A stretch of DNA of 64,000 bases from Comamonas testosteroni (GTDB taxonomy: Bacteria > Pseudomonadota > Gammaproteobacteria > Burkholderiales > Burkholderiaceae_C): NCBI RefSeq assembly GCF_000761245.1, contig NZ_AWOR01000068.1, forward strand, positions 310,001-374,000. Direction: 5' to 3'. The notes beneath the pieces were generated by a model. The model searched no databases. It had not been told where the DNA came from and saw nothing but the letters and a program-made list of their open reading frames with translations. Shown here one piece after another: positions 1 through 8,074 of the stretch (its first letter is position 1; every line of letters starts with the position of its first letter). Both the position numbers and the translations under genes were made by a program.

Positions 1-1
1 T

Positions 2-157
2 ATCACGATCTCGCTGGGCGTGGCCCACTGGCCCGACAGTGCTCCCGATATCAAGGCCGTCTTCCAGCAGGCCGATGCCATGCTCTACGCAGCCAAGCGA
101 GGTGGACGCAATCGTGTCATGGTCAGTAAGGCCAGCGAGCCTCCCAGCGAGCTCTGA
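2..157 (+). CDS. Diguanylate cyclase (GGDEF domain), 3' end only
   Basis: This is the last 51 codons of a gene that begins before the window. The translation carries the typical end of a GGDEF domain: an ITISLGVA strand followed by ADAMLYAAKRGGRNRV, the helix that closes the fold. The usual role of such proteins is synthesis of cyclic di-GMP. The catalytic GG(D/E)EF motif itself lies outside the window, so activity cannot be judged. The gene is followed by a clear hairpin terminator. Confidence 0.85.
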   Translation: MTISLGVAHWPDSAPDIKAVFQQADAMLYAAKRGGRNRVMVSKASEPPSEL

Positions 158-193
158 GCCCGGCGGGTCCGTAGTTCCGCTCCCACTCTCAAG

Positions 194-227
194 GCGTATC
201 CGCTGTCACAGCCGATACGCTTTTTTT
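194..227 (+). terminator. Rho-independent terminator of the GGDEF gene
   Basis: GCGTATC pairs with GATACGC around an inner GCTG/CAGC stem, and seven T follow at once. It sits 36 bases after the GGDEF stop codon and isolates that gene from the amine oxidase operon. Confidence 0.85.
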
Positions 228-461
228 GCAGCTTATTGTGTGACTCCGCTGCACCAATTTGGCGATTGATGCTTCAAATTAGTGAGCATGCACCATACGA
301 GTTAAGAGGATTGAATGCAGATTGATCTGAATTACATAACAAGTAACTGATTTCATTGAACTAATGCCTTGAGCCCCTTGCCCTGGCACAGCTCTTGCTG
401 AAAACCCTTGCCCCGCAGCCCCGGATGGACAGCGGAATACACAACAGCAAAGGGATTTCAG

Positions 462-2057
462 ATGCCAGAGCCAAGCAAGCATGTCAGTCGCAGACAACTG
501 CTCTCGATGATCGGAAAGGTCGCGGGCGGCAGTGCCATGTATCAAGCCATGAGTTCACTGGGATATGCCGCCCAATCGCATTACAGCGGTCCGGTCAAGC
601 TCGGCAACGCCAGACCTGGTGCATCGGTTCTGGTGCTGGGCGCTGGCCTGGCAGGCATGGTGGCAGCCCACGAGTTGCGTGCGGCCGGCTACAAGGTGCA
701 GTTGCTTGAATACCAGAGCCGCGCCGGAGGCCGCTGCTGGACGCTGCGCGGCGGCGATGAATTCAGCGAACTCGACGGCACGCGCCAGAAAGTGGGCTTT
801 GCCAAGGGCAACTACTTCAACCCCGGCCCCTGGCGTGTGCCCTACCACCACCATGCGATGCTGGATTACTACAAGCGCTTCGGCATCAAGCTCGAAGCCT
901 TCAACCAGGTCAACTACAACGCATATCTGCACAACAGCAAGGCCCTGGCCGGCAAGCCTCAGCGCTTTCGCCATGTGCAGACCGATGTCTACGGCCATGT
1001 GGCCGAGCTGCTGTCAAAGGCTACCAATCAGGGCGCATTGGACCAGAGCGTCAGCCGGGAAGACAAGGAACGCCTGCTGGAGAGCCTCAAGGCCTGGGGC
1101 GTGCTGGACAAGGAGTACCGCTACCGCGCCAGCAATGCGGTCAGCGATTTCCGTGGCTACGACATCGACCCCGGCGGCGGCATGATGGCGCTGGCCAAAC
1201 CTTCGACGCCCATGGGCCTGCACGAGCTGCTCGAATCCAATTTGTGGCGCCAGATGGGTGTGGGCAATATCTACGAATTCCACAGCGCCATCTTCCAGCC
1301 CGAAGGCGGCATGGACATGCTGGCCCAGGCCATGGCACGCGATCTGGGCTCTGCCATCCGCTACAACGCCAAAGTCACCAGGATCGCCCAGAACGACAAG
1401 GGCGTAACCGTGGACTATGTGGACGCCCTCAAGCCCGGCGCCACGCTGCAGGCCCGCGCCGACTGGTGCGTGTGCACGATTCCGCTGTCCATCCTGAGCC
1501 AGATCGAAGTGCAGGCCGGCAGCGCCATGCAGAACGCGATTGCTGCCGTGCCCTACGGTAGCTCCATGAAGGTCGGACTGGAGTTCAAGCGCCGCTTCTG
1601 GGAAGAGGATGAGCGCATCTACGGCGGCATCAGCTACACCGATCTGCCGATCCAGCAGATCTCCTACCCCTCCACCGGCTATATGAGCCGCGGCCCCGCC
1701 GTGCTGCTGGGCGCCTATGCATTCGAGAACTCCAACAGCTACCGCTTCTCCTCGCTCAAGCCGGCCGAGCGCGTTCGTCTTGCGCTGGAGTACGGCGCGC
1801 AGATCCATCCGCAGTACAAGCAGGAGTTCCTCAACGGTGTGTCGGTGGCCTGGCATCGCATGCCCTGGATCAACGGCTGCTTCGGCAACTGGACCGATGC
1901 GCTGCGCGAGCAGCACTACAAGGATCTGGCCCAGATCGATGGTCGCCTGGTGCTCGCGGGCGAGCATGTCTCGTACATCCCCGCCTGGCAGGAAGGTGCC
2001 GTGCTGTCCTCGCTGGACGCCATCCAGCGTCTGCACGCCAAGGCCTCCAGCCTCTGA
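462..2057 (+). CDS. Exported flavin monoamine oxidase/dehydrogenase
   Basis: A 531-residue FAD-dependent amine oxidase. Near the N-terminus SRRQLL followed by a weakly hydrophobic stretch resembles a twin-arginine export signal. The dinucleotide-binding loop GAGLAGMVAAHEL lies near residue 60, followed by the GG-R-W segment (RAGGRCW) typical of the family; the C-terminal FAD motif is LAGEHVSYIPAWQEGAV. The start at 462 was chosen because AAAGGG precedes it; an upstream in-frame ATG at 408 lacks a ribosome site. Six bases plus a ribosome site separate it from a cytochrome c gene, so the physiological acceptor may be that cytochrome rather than oxygen, as known for nicotine oxidoreductase NicA2. 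The amine substrate is unknown. Confidence 0.88.
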   Translation: MPEPSKHVSRRQLLSMIGKVAGGSAMYQAMSSLGYAAQSHYSGPVKLGNARPGASVLVLGAGLAGMVAAHELRAAGYKVQLLEYQSRAGGRCWTLRGGDEFSELDGTRQKVGFAKGNYFNPGPWRVPYHHHAMLDYYKRFGIKLEAFNQVNYNAYLHNSKALAGKPQRFRHVQTDVYGHVAELLSKATNQGALDQSVSREDKERLLESLKAWGVLDKEYRYRASNAVSDFRGYDIDPGGGMMALAKPSTPMGLHELLESNLWRQMGVGNIYEFHSAIFQPEGGMDMLAQAMARDLGSAIRYNAKVTRIAQNDKGVTVDYVDALKPGATLQARADWCVCTIPLSILSQIEVQAGSAMQNAIAAVPYGSSMKVGLEFKRRFWEEDERIYGGISYTDLPIQQISYPSTGYMSRGPAVLLGAYAFENSNSYRFSSLKPAERVRLALEYGAQIHPQYKQEFLNGVSVAWHRMPWINGCFGNWTDALREQHYKDLAQIDGRLVLAGEHVSYIPAWQEGAVLSSLDAIQRLHAKASSL

Positions 2058-2087
2058 TCGCCCATGTCCGCCACAAGGAACTTCACC

Positions 2088-2585
2088 ATGCACACATTGC
2101 ACCGTCTTTGCGCCGCTTGCGCCCTGGCCCTGGGTCTCTGCGGCGCCGTCCTGGCCCAATCACAGGGCATGAAAACCCAGGATGTGAAAAACCTGCAAAC
2201 GCTGCAGTCTGCCGCCGTTCTTTCCATCTCGCCCACCGATACCCAGGCGCTGATGCAGAACTTCTCTGCGGTCCGCCCACGCTTCAGTCAGAGCGGCGGA
2301 GAGACCCTGTACCAGGCCATCTGCCAGGGATGCCACATGGTCAAGGGCGAAGGTGCCAAGGGCGCGGGCTTCTACCCTGCGCTGGCCTCCAACCCCAAGC
2401 TGGCAGCCGCTGCCTACCCGGCCTCGGTCGTCATGAACGGCCTGCACGGCATGCCGTCCTTTGCCAGCAAGCTGTCCGATGAGCAGATTGCCGACGTCGT
2501 GAACTATGTGCGCAGCAACTTCGGCAATCAGTACCCGGACAAGCTGTCTGCCGCCGACGTCAAACCCTTTCGCGTCACCCCATAA
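2088..2585 (+). CDS. Periplasmic c-type cytochrome
   Basis: A 165-residue protein with a cleavable signal peptide (hydrophobic core ending in AVLAQ) and one haem-binding CQGCH motif near residue 81. A Met in GLHGMPSF may be the sixth haem ligand, and the C-terminal helix ADVVNYVRSNFGN is typical of small class I cytochromes. AAGGAA seven bases before the ATG at 2088 favours this start over the ATG at 2064. It lies between the amine oxidase and the Rid gene in one apparent operon, so it probably carries electrons from the flavoprotein to the respiratory chain. That role is inferred from context. Confidence 0.87.
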   Translation: MHTLHRLCAACALALGLCGAVLAQSQGMKTQDVKNLQTLQSAAVLSISPTDTQALMQNFSAVRPRFSQSGGETLYQAICQGCHMVKGEGAKGAGFYPALASNPKLAAAAYPASVVMNGLHGMPSFASKLSDEQIADVVNYVRSNFGNQYPDKLSAADVKPFRVTP

Positions 2586-2603
2586 ATCCATTCAGGAGAT
2601 CAC

Positions 2604-3149
2604 ATGAACGTTCCATCCATCTTAAAGACCGCCACCACCGCCGCCCTGCTGGGCACTGCAGTCCTGCTCACCGGCTGCGCAGCCACCACCTCCGGCAGCG
2701 GCGATGTCCTGCGTTACAGGACACCGGGCTCGACCTTCCCCATCGCCGCAGCCGTGGAAATCCCCACCGATGCCCGCACCGTCTACCTCTCGGGCAAGGT
2801 GCCGCCAGTGGTGGACAAATCCAAGCCCGCCACTGATCCTGCTGCCTATGGCGGCGACACCGAGGGCCAGACCGTCGCCATCCTCAAGGGCCTGGAAGAG
2901 CAACTCAAGAGCATGAATCTCGGCATGAGCGATGTGGTGAAAATGCAGGTCTTCCTGGTGGCCGATCCCGCCAAGGGCAACAAGATGGACTTTGCCGGCT
3001 TCATGCGCGGCTACACCCAGTTCTTTGGCACGGCTGCCCAACCCAACCTGCCCGCGCGTTCAGCCTTCCAGATTGCAGCCCTGGCCAACCCGGCCTGGTA
3101 TGTGGAAATCGAGGTCGTGGCCGTGCGCGCCACCAAGCCCGTCAAGTAA
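2604..3149 (+). CDS. RidA/YjgF-family lipoprotein
   Basis: A 181-residue Rid-family protein with a lipoprotein signal (LLTGC, Cys near residue 25). Rid proteins hydrolyse reactive enamine and imine intermediates to carbonyl compounds and ammonia. The conserved Arg of the active site is present in LPARSAF, and the C-terminal strand VEIEVVAV matches the family. Most Rid proteins are cytosolic, so a lipid anchor is unusual. It follows the cytochrome gene by 18 bases with an AGGAG ribosome site. The obvious reading is that it clears the imine made by the upstream amine oxidase in the periplasm, which is an inference. Confidence 0.85.
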   Translation: MNVPSILKTATTAALLGTAVLLTGCAATTSGSGDVLRYRTPGSTFPIAAAVEIPTDARTVYLSGKVPPVVDKSKPATDPAAYGGDTEGQTVAILKGLEEQLKSMNLGMSDVVKMQVFLVADPAKGNKMDFAGFMRGYTQFFGTAAQPNLPARSAFQIAALANPAWYVEIEVVAVRATKPVK

Positions 3150-3195
3150 GTGACGCACCGGCCTCAGCCCTGGGCCCTCGAAAAATAAACCGGGA

Positions 3196-3230
3196 GGCAT
3201 TCATCGCCTGCCCCATCAGCGATGAATGCC
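3196..3230. terminator. Hairpin between convergent genes, probable terminator
   Basis: GGCATTCATCGC pairs perfectly with GCGATGAATGCC across an 11-base loop. It lies between the Rid gene (plus strand) and the MFS gene (minus strand). A T-rich stretch follows on the minus strand only after about ten bases, so the terminator strength is uncertain. Confidence 0.5.
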
Positions 3231-3244
3231 GACTCCAGCGCCGC

Positions 3245-4870
3245 TCAGTGGGCGGGGGAGCCAGATCCCTGCTGGGCGCTGCGCGCATCCAGGGCCAGGA
3301 AATGGTGAACCACTGGCTTGTCCGGCCCCTGGTGGTAGCGCAAAGCGGCGGCCTGCAGATCGGCGTCGGCCTTGGACACGCGACCATGCTGGCGCAGGTG
3401 CTCGGCCCAGGACTCAACCAGAAACCACTCGATCACCCGGCCGGGCTCGCCGGTGTGTTCAGCCACGCCCCAGGCATAAGCCCCATCGCGACGGCGCTCC
3501 TGGGCCACTTGCTGCATAGCCTGGAAAAAGGCGGTCAGATCTTCGTGGGCAATGCGGTATTCGATCTGAATCATGACCGGGCCACGATCGTGGGCCACGG
3601 GTTCTGCCAGCAGGGGCTCGGGCCAGTGGTTGGACGGTTGCAGATCAGCTTCGCCAGCAGGCAGCTTGACGCGGTGGAAGACCAGAGACACTACTCCCAG
3701 GCCCAGGGCACCGAGCAGCAGCGTGACCGACAGGCCCAGCTGGCCAGCAATCAGGCCCCAGCCCAGACTGCCCAGGGCCATGGCGCCGTTGAATACCATC
3801 AGGTAGATGGCAAGACCCCGGCCGCGCACCCAGTTGGGCAGCACCGCCTGGGCCACGCCGTTGAGCGTGGTCAGCGCAACAATCCAGCCCAGGCCCAGCC
3901 CCAGCATCAGCGCCACGGCAGCCCACTGGGGCGGCGCCAGGGTCAGCATGCCCATGACCAAGGCCGTAACGACAGAAGCCAGCAACACCAGACCGTCGGT
4001 ATCGAGACGCTTGCGCAGCTTGGGCAGCAGCACGGCGCCCAGAATGGCACCGGCGCCCACAGCGCCCAGCATCACGCCATAGAAACCGGCCGTGCCACCC
4101 AGCATGCGCCGCGCCACCAGGGGCAGCAGAGCCCAGACCGAGCTGGCGAACAGGAAGAACACGGCGGCGCGCAGCAACACCACATGCAGCTCGCGGCTGG
4201 CACGGGCATAGCGTACACCTGCCCGGAAGGCGCCGAAGAACTGCTCGTTGAGCGCCGAGGCCTCGGCCTTGGGACGTTTCCACCAGATGAGGGCGGCGAT
4301 CACGAACACATAGCTCAGCACATCAAGGCCGTAGGCCGCGGCGGCGCCAAAGCTGGCCAGCAGCAGGCCGCCGGCGGCCGGACCGATGGCTCGGGCGATG
4401 TTGATGCCCAGGGAGTTCAGCGCCACTGCGCTCTTGAGTTCGCTGCGCGGCACGAGCTCGGGCACGATGGACTGCCAGGTCGGGCCCATGAGGGCGGCGC
4501 CAATGCCGCCTACAAAGGTCAGGGCCACCAGGTATTCCACCGTGAGGGTGTTGGTCTGGGCCAGCACCAGCAGTGTGCCGCTCACGGCTCCCAGCAGCAC
4601 CTGCACCCCGATAAGGAAACGGCGGCGGTCCAGGATGTCGGACAGCACGCCGGCCGGGATGGCCAGCAGGAAGACGGGCAGCGTGGCCGCCGTCTGAATC
4701 AGCGCGACGGCCGTGGGGCTGGACGAGAGCTCGGTCACCATCCAGGCGCTGGCCACATCGCGCATGAAGCTGCCGATATTGCCCAGCACCGTGGCGGCCC
4801 ACAGCACTGCAAAAACGGGGATGGCCAGGGGCGCAAAGCTGCCCGAGGCGGTTTTCTGGTTATCCGGCAT
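3245..4870 (-). CDS. MFS efflux protein with C-terminal monooxygenase-like domain
   Basis: A 541-residue transporter of the major facilitator superfamily, of the 'transmembrane secretion effector' (MFS_3/EntS-like) type. It starts MPDNQKTASGSF, has about twelve hydrophobic helices (for example PVFLLAIPAGVLSD with the loop-2 motif GVLSDILDRRR), and ends in a roughly 100-residue soluble domain (from about IQIEYRIAHEDL) resembling antibiotic-biosynthesis-monooxygenase folds, as is usual in this family. The start codon overlaps the last bases of the doxX gene, so the two are translationally coupled. An apparent N-terminal extension upstream is out-of-frame doxX sequence. The substrate is not evident. 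Confidence 0.87.
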   Translation of the reverse strand: MPDNQKTASGSFAPLAIPVFAVLWAATVLGNIGSFMRDVASAWMVTELSSSPTAVALIQTAATLPVFLLAIPAGVLSDILDRRRFLIGVQVLLGAVSGTLLVLAQTNTLTVEYLVALTFVGGIGAALMGPTWQSIVPELVPRSELKSAVALNSLGINIARAIGPAAGGLLLASFGAAAAYGLDVLSYVFVIAALIWWKRPKAEASALNEQFFGAFRAGVRYARASRELHVVLLRAAVFFLFASSVWALLPLVARRMLGGTAGFYGVMLGAVGAGAILGAVLLPKLRKRLDTDGLVLLASVVTALVMGMLTLAPPQWAAVALMLGLGLGWIVALTTLNGVAQAVLPNWVRGRGLAIYLMVFNGAMALGSLGWGLIAGQLGLSVTLLLGALGLGVVSLVFHRVKLPAGEADLQPSNHWPEPLLAEPVAHDRGPVMIQIEYRIAHEDLTAFFQAMQQVAQERRRDGAYAWGVAEHTGEPGRVIEWFLVESWAEHLRQHGRVSKADADLQAAALRYHQGPDKPVVHHFLALDARSAQQGSGSPAH

Positions 4871-5283
4871 GGGAGCCTCCAAGATCGTGCCAGGCGACGA
4901 GCAACATGCCGCCAACCAGGCCCCAGTGTTCAAAAAATACGTTGGCAGCACGCTGGCGCTCAGCCTGCGGCACTGCCCAGAAACGGTCGGCCAGCAAGGC
5001 CGCCAGCACCGTGAAACCTGCGAGGGCCAGCGCCCCCAGCCAGCGCCCCCAGCCAGCGGTACCAGCCCGTGAGGATCAAGGCCGAGGCCGCTAGCTGCAG
5101 CACCAGGACGGCGGCTGCGATGGGTGCGGCCGGGATGAGGCCCAGGGTCTTCACCTCGGCCACCGCCCCGCGAAAATCCCGCGCCTTGTGCCAGCCACCC
5201 TGCAGATAGGCCGCACACAGGCACAGCAGGGCCAGCGACTGCACCCAGGGTGCGGTCGCTGCGGCATGCAGCGCCTCACCCAT
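4860..5283 (-). pseudogene. DoxX-family membrane protein, frameshifted by a 13-bp duplication
   Basis: The first part reads MGEALHAAATAPW and continues through DoxX-like helices to SALILTGWYRWLGALA; the frame then breaks. Removing one copy of a perfect 13-bp tandem repeat (5031-5043 and 5044-5056) restores an uninterrupted 136-residue protein continuing LAGFTVLAALLADRFW and ending AWHDLGGSHAG, with the stop at 4860 overlapping the MFS start. DoxX/DoxD-type proteins are small four-helix membrane proteins linked to quinone or thiol oxidation. The start lies four bases beyond the stop of the amidohydrolase gene. It is either a recent inactivating mutation, a reversible slippage site or a sequencing artefact. 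Confidence 0.75.
5031..5056. repeat. Perfect 13-bp tandem duplication inside doxX
   Basis: The unit CGCCCCCAGCCAG occurs twice in direct succession. Thirteen is not a multiple of three, so the second copy shifts the reading frame of the minus-strand doxX gene. Confidence 0.95.
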
Positions 5284-5284
5284 G

Positions 5285-7174
5285 TCACACCGCCCAGCAG
5301 GCGCAGCCCAGCGCGCCCCAGAAGCCCTTGAGATCGGCCACGGGCAGCTTGCTGCTCCAGGCCGTAGCATGGGCATGCCCGTGCAGATTGCAGTTGCTGG
5401 CGCAGGCACAGCTGGCAGCGGCGTTGCGCATCACGGACTGCAGCGGCGCGCTTTCCTGCACTCCCCAGGCGCCGTATCCCTTGAAGGTGCGCACGGGGGA
5501 CCAGTCGGGCATGGCCAGGGGCGGGGCCGATTCGTCGAAGTCGGCAAAGGCGCCGGCACCGTAGACCACCTTGCCGCCCACCACGGTGAGCAGGGCCGAG
5601 GTATCGGCAATGTCGGATTCGGGGCAGGCAAAGAAATCGCGGTCAGGCACGATGAGGTCGGCCAGCTGGCCCACCTGGATGCGGCCTTTCTTGCCCTGTT
5701 CGTTGCTGAACCAGGTCACGTTTTCGGTCCACATGCGCAGCGCCTGGTCACGGCTCAGGCAGTTGCGCTGGGGCGTGAGCTGCAGGCCGCCCACGGTCTT
5801 TCCCGTGATGAGCCAGGACAGGGAGACCCAGGGGTTGTAGCTGGCAACACGGGTGGCATCGGTGCCGGCGGACACGTTGACGCCTTTCTCCAGCATGCGC
5901 TTGACGGGGGGCGTGGCTTCGGCCGCAGCGGCGCCATAGCGTTCGACGAAGTACTCGCCCTGGTATGCCATGCGGTGCTGCACGGCCACGCCGCCGCCCA
6001 GGGCTGCGATGCGGTCTATGGACTTCTCGGAAATGGTTTCTGCGTGGTCGAAGAACCAGTTCAGGCCGGCCAGGGGCGTGTCTTCATTGACCTTCTCGAA
6101 CACGTTGAGCGCGCGGTCGATGGTCTCGTCGTAGGTGGCGTGCATGCGCCAGGGCCAGCGGTTCTGGGCCAGGATGCGCACCACCTCTTCGAGCTCGCCT
6201 TCCATGCCGGGCGCCAGTTCGGGCTGGGGCTGGCGGAAGTCCTCGAAGTCGGCGGCCGAGAACACCAGCATCTCGCCTGCGCCGTTGTGGCGGAAGTAGT
6301 CCGTGCCCTGCTTGTACTGCGAGGTGGCGGTCCAGCGCAGAAAGTCGTCCTTCTCTTCCTTGGGCTTTTGCGTGAACAGGTTGTAGGCCAGGCGGATGGT
6401 GAGCTGGTCGGCATCGGCCAGCTCCTGGATCACATCGTAGTCGTCGGGATAGTTCTGCATGCCGCCGCCCGCGTCGATGGCGCCGGTCACGCCCAGGCGG
6501 TTGAGTTCGCGCATGAAGTGGCGCGTGGAATTGAGCTGGTAGTCGCGCGGAAGTTTGGGGCCCTTGGCCAGCGTGGCATAGAGGATGAACGCATTGGGCT
6601 TGGCCAGCAGCAGGCCCGTGGGATTGCCGGCGCTGTCACGCAGGATCTGGCCGCCGGACGGCTCAGGCGTGTCCTTGGTGTAGCCCACGGCGCGCAGGGC
6701 GGCGGCGTTAAGCAGGGCACGGTCGTAGAGATGCAGGATGAAGACCGGAGTGTCGGGCGCCACGGCGTTCAGCTCGGCCAGCGTGGGCAGGCGCTTTTCC
6801 ACAAACTGGTGCTCGCTGAAGCCGCCGACCACCCGCACCCACTGGGGCGCGGGCGTCACGTCCACCTGGGCCTTGAGCATGGCCATGGCATCGGCCAGGC
6901 TCTTGACGCCGTCCCAGCGCAGCTCCATGTTGAAGTTCAGGCCACCACGGATCAGATGCAGGTGGTTGTCGATCAGACCCGGCAGCGCGCTGCGTCCGCC
7001 CAGATCGATGCGTTGGGTCTGCAGGCCTGCCAGGGGCAGGACCTCGCGGTCGCTGCCAACGGCGCTGAAGCGCCCCCGGCTTACAGCCACGGCCGTGGCC
7101 GTGGGCTTGCTGCGGTCCAGCGTGGTGAAACGGCCGTTGAACAGGATCAGATCGGGGGTGGAGGGCTGGGTCAT
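5285..7174 (-). CDS. YtcJ-like metal-dependent amidohydrolase
   Basis: A 629-residue amidohydrolase of the YtcJ/Amidohydro_3 type. It begins with the family's NGRFTTLD strand, has the metal-ligand motif GLIDNHLHL near residue 70, a FDHAET segment and a C-terminal SAGTDATR segment carrying a further metal ligand. The last 40 residues form a Cys-rich tail (CACASNC) not needed for the fold. GGAGA five bases before the ATG at 7174 supports that start; an ATG 12 bases upstream is possible. It is the third gene of a minus-strand operon after pirin and an isochorismatase-like hydrolase. The substrate, an amide or N-formyl compound, is unknown. Confidence 0.85.
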   Translation of the reverse strand: MTQPSTPDLILFNGRFTTLDRSKPTATAVAVSRGRFSAVGSDREVLPLAGLQTQRIDLGGRSALPGLIDNHLHLIRGGLNFNMELRWDGVKSLADAMAMLKAQVDVTPAPQWVRVVGGFSEHQFVEKRLPTLAELNAVAPDTPVFILHLYDRALLNAAALRAVGYTKDTPEPSGGQILRDSAGNPTGLLLAKPNAFILYATLAKGPKLPRDYQLNSTRHFMRELNRLGVTGAIDAGGGMQNYPDDYDVIQELADADQLTIRLAYNLFTQKPKEEKDDFLRWTATSQYKQGTDYFRHNGAGEMLVFSAADFEDFRQPQPELAPGMEGELEEVVRILAQNRWPWRMHATYDETIDRALNVFEKVNEDTPLAGLNWFFDHAETISEKSIDRIAALGGGVAVQHRMAYQGEYFVERYGAAAAEATPPVKRMLEKGVNVSAGTDATRVASYNPWVSLSWLITGKTVGGLQLTPQRNCLSRDQALRMWTENVTWFSNEQGKKGRIQVGQLADLIVPDRDFFACPESDIADTSALLTVVGGKVVYGAGAFADFDESAPPLAMPDWSPVRTFKGYGAWGVQESAPLQSVMRNAAASCACASNCNLHGHAHATAWSSKLPVADLKGFWGALGCACWAV

Positions 7175-7201
7175 GGAGGTCTCCATTGGTTCAGCGGCGC
7201 G

Positions 7202-7325
7202 AAGAGTGCGCCAGATTTCTTGGCGAGCAGACCGAAGTCGCATGGAGGACCGCAGCCGTACATGGGTACGGCGAGAGCCGCAGGTGCGAGATCGGTCTGC
7301 GCTGCAGAAAGATGATGTGCTCTTT
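7202..7325. repeat. Long imperfect inverted repeat between operon genes
   Basis: Two arms of about 60 bases face each other around ATG at 7262-7264. The innermost 7 bp (GCCGTAC/GTACGGC) are perfect, and further matches include GCAGACCGA, TCGCA and AAGAG at equivalent places in both arms. It fills the gap between the stop of the YcaC-like gene and the start region of the amidohydrolase gene, so a transcript would fold into a large hairpin between them. Confidence 0.75.
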
Positions 7326-8003
7326 TCAGCCTTCGTGGGCGCCGAACATGGTCTTGGCGTAGGTGATGCCGATGCCGTAGCCGCCACCCAGCTTCTTGGC
7401 GATGCCCGTGGTCATGTCATAGGTCTCAGTGCGGGCCCAATCGCGCTGCATTTCCAGCAGGTATTGCAGCGAGGTGATGGGCTGGGCACCGGCCTGGACC
7501 ATGCGCTCCATGGCGCGGTTGTGCGCTTCTGTCGAAATGTCGCCACAGGCATCAGCGATCACAAAGACCTCAAAACCCTGGTCCAAAGCCGACAGGGCCG
7601 GTCCGACGATGCATACGCTGGTCCACAGGCCGGCCAGCACGATGCGGGGCTTGCCGATCTCGTTGACCTTCTTAATGACTGCCTCGTCTTCCCAAGTGTT
7701 CATGGAAGTGCGGTCCAGCAGGGCCTGACCAGGGAATGGCGCAGTCACTTCCTCGAACATGGGACCGGAGAAGCTTTTTTCGGCAACGGTGGTCAGGATG
7801 GTGGAGGCACCGAAACCGGCGGCAGCCGAAGCGACCAGGGCGGCATTGGAGCGCAGCTGCACGGGATCGATGGAGTGCGTGGCAAAAGCCATCTGCGACT
7901 GGAAGTCGATCATGATCAGTGTGTGGTCATGGGGGTTGAGCAGCTTGGCACCGGGCTTGGCGACAGCGACGGGACGGGCGATGGATACATTGGTGTTGGT
8001 CAT
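7326..8003 (-). CDS. YcaC-like cysteine hydrolase (isochorismatase family)
   Basis: A 225-residue hydrolase starting MTNTNVSIARP, with AGGAG ahead of the ATG. The isochorismatase-fold markers are MIDFQSQM with the catalytic Asp near residue 36 and GLWTSVCIVGPA with the nucleophilic Cys. It resembles the YcaC subgroup, whose natural substrates remain unclear. It sits between pirin and the amidohydrolase in a five-gene minus-strand operon under a probable LysR operator. A long hairpin separates it from the next gene and could lower downstream expression. Confidence 0.87.
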   Translation of the reverse strand: MTNTNVSIARPVAVAKPGAKLLNPHDHTLIMIDFQSQMAFATHSIDPVQLRSNAALVASAAAGFGASTILTTVAEKSFSGPMFEEVTAPFPGQALLDRTSMNTWEDEAVIKKVNEIGKPRIVLAGLWTSVCIVGPALSALDQGFEVFVIADACGDISTEAHNRAMERMVQAGAQPITSLQYLLEMQRDWARTETYDMTTGIAKKLGGGYGIGITYAKTMFGAHEG

Positions 8004-8074
8004 GGCGAAACTCCTGGGTAAAAGGTGAGCGAGAGGCTGCAGGGGAAACAAGAAAACAGGATGAAAACCGCTGC

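Noticed and set aside
3248-5014. Long plus-strand frame opposite the MFS gene
   Set aside because: The translation is His/Gln/Gly-rich with no recognisable fold, and the minus strand encodes a complete transporter.
4871-5224. N-terminal extension of the MFS protein
   Set aside because: The extension is out-of-frame doxX sequence; the MFS gene has its own ATG at 4870 coupled to the doxX stop.
5282-7315. Long plus-strand frame opposite the amidohydrolase gene
   Set aside because: Composition is typical of an antisense shadow; the amidohydrolase on the other strand has all family motifs.
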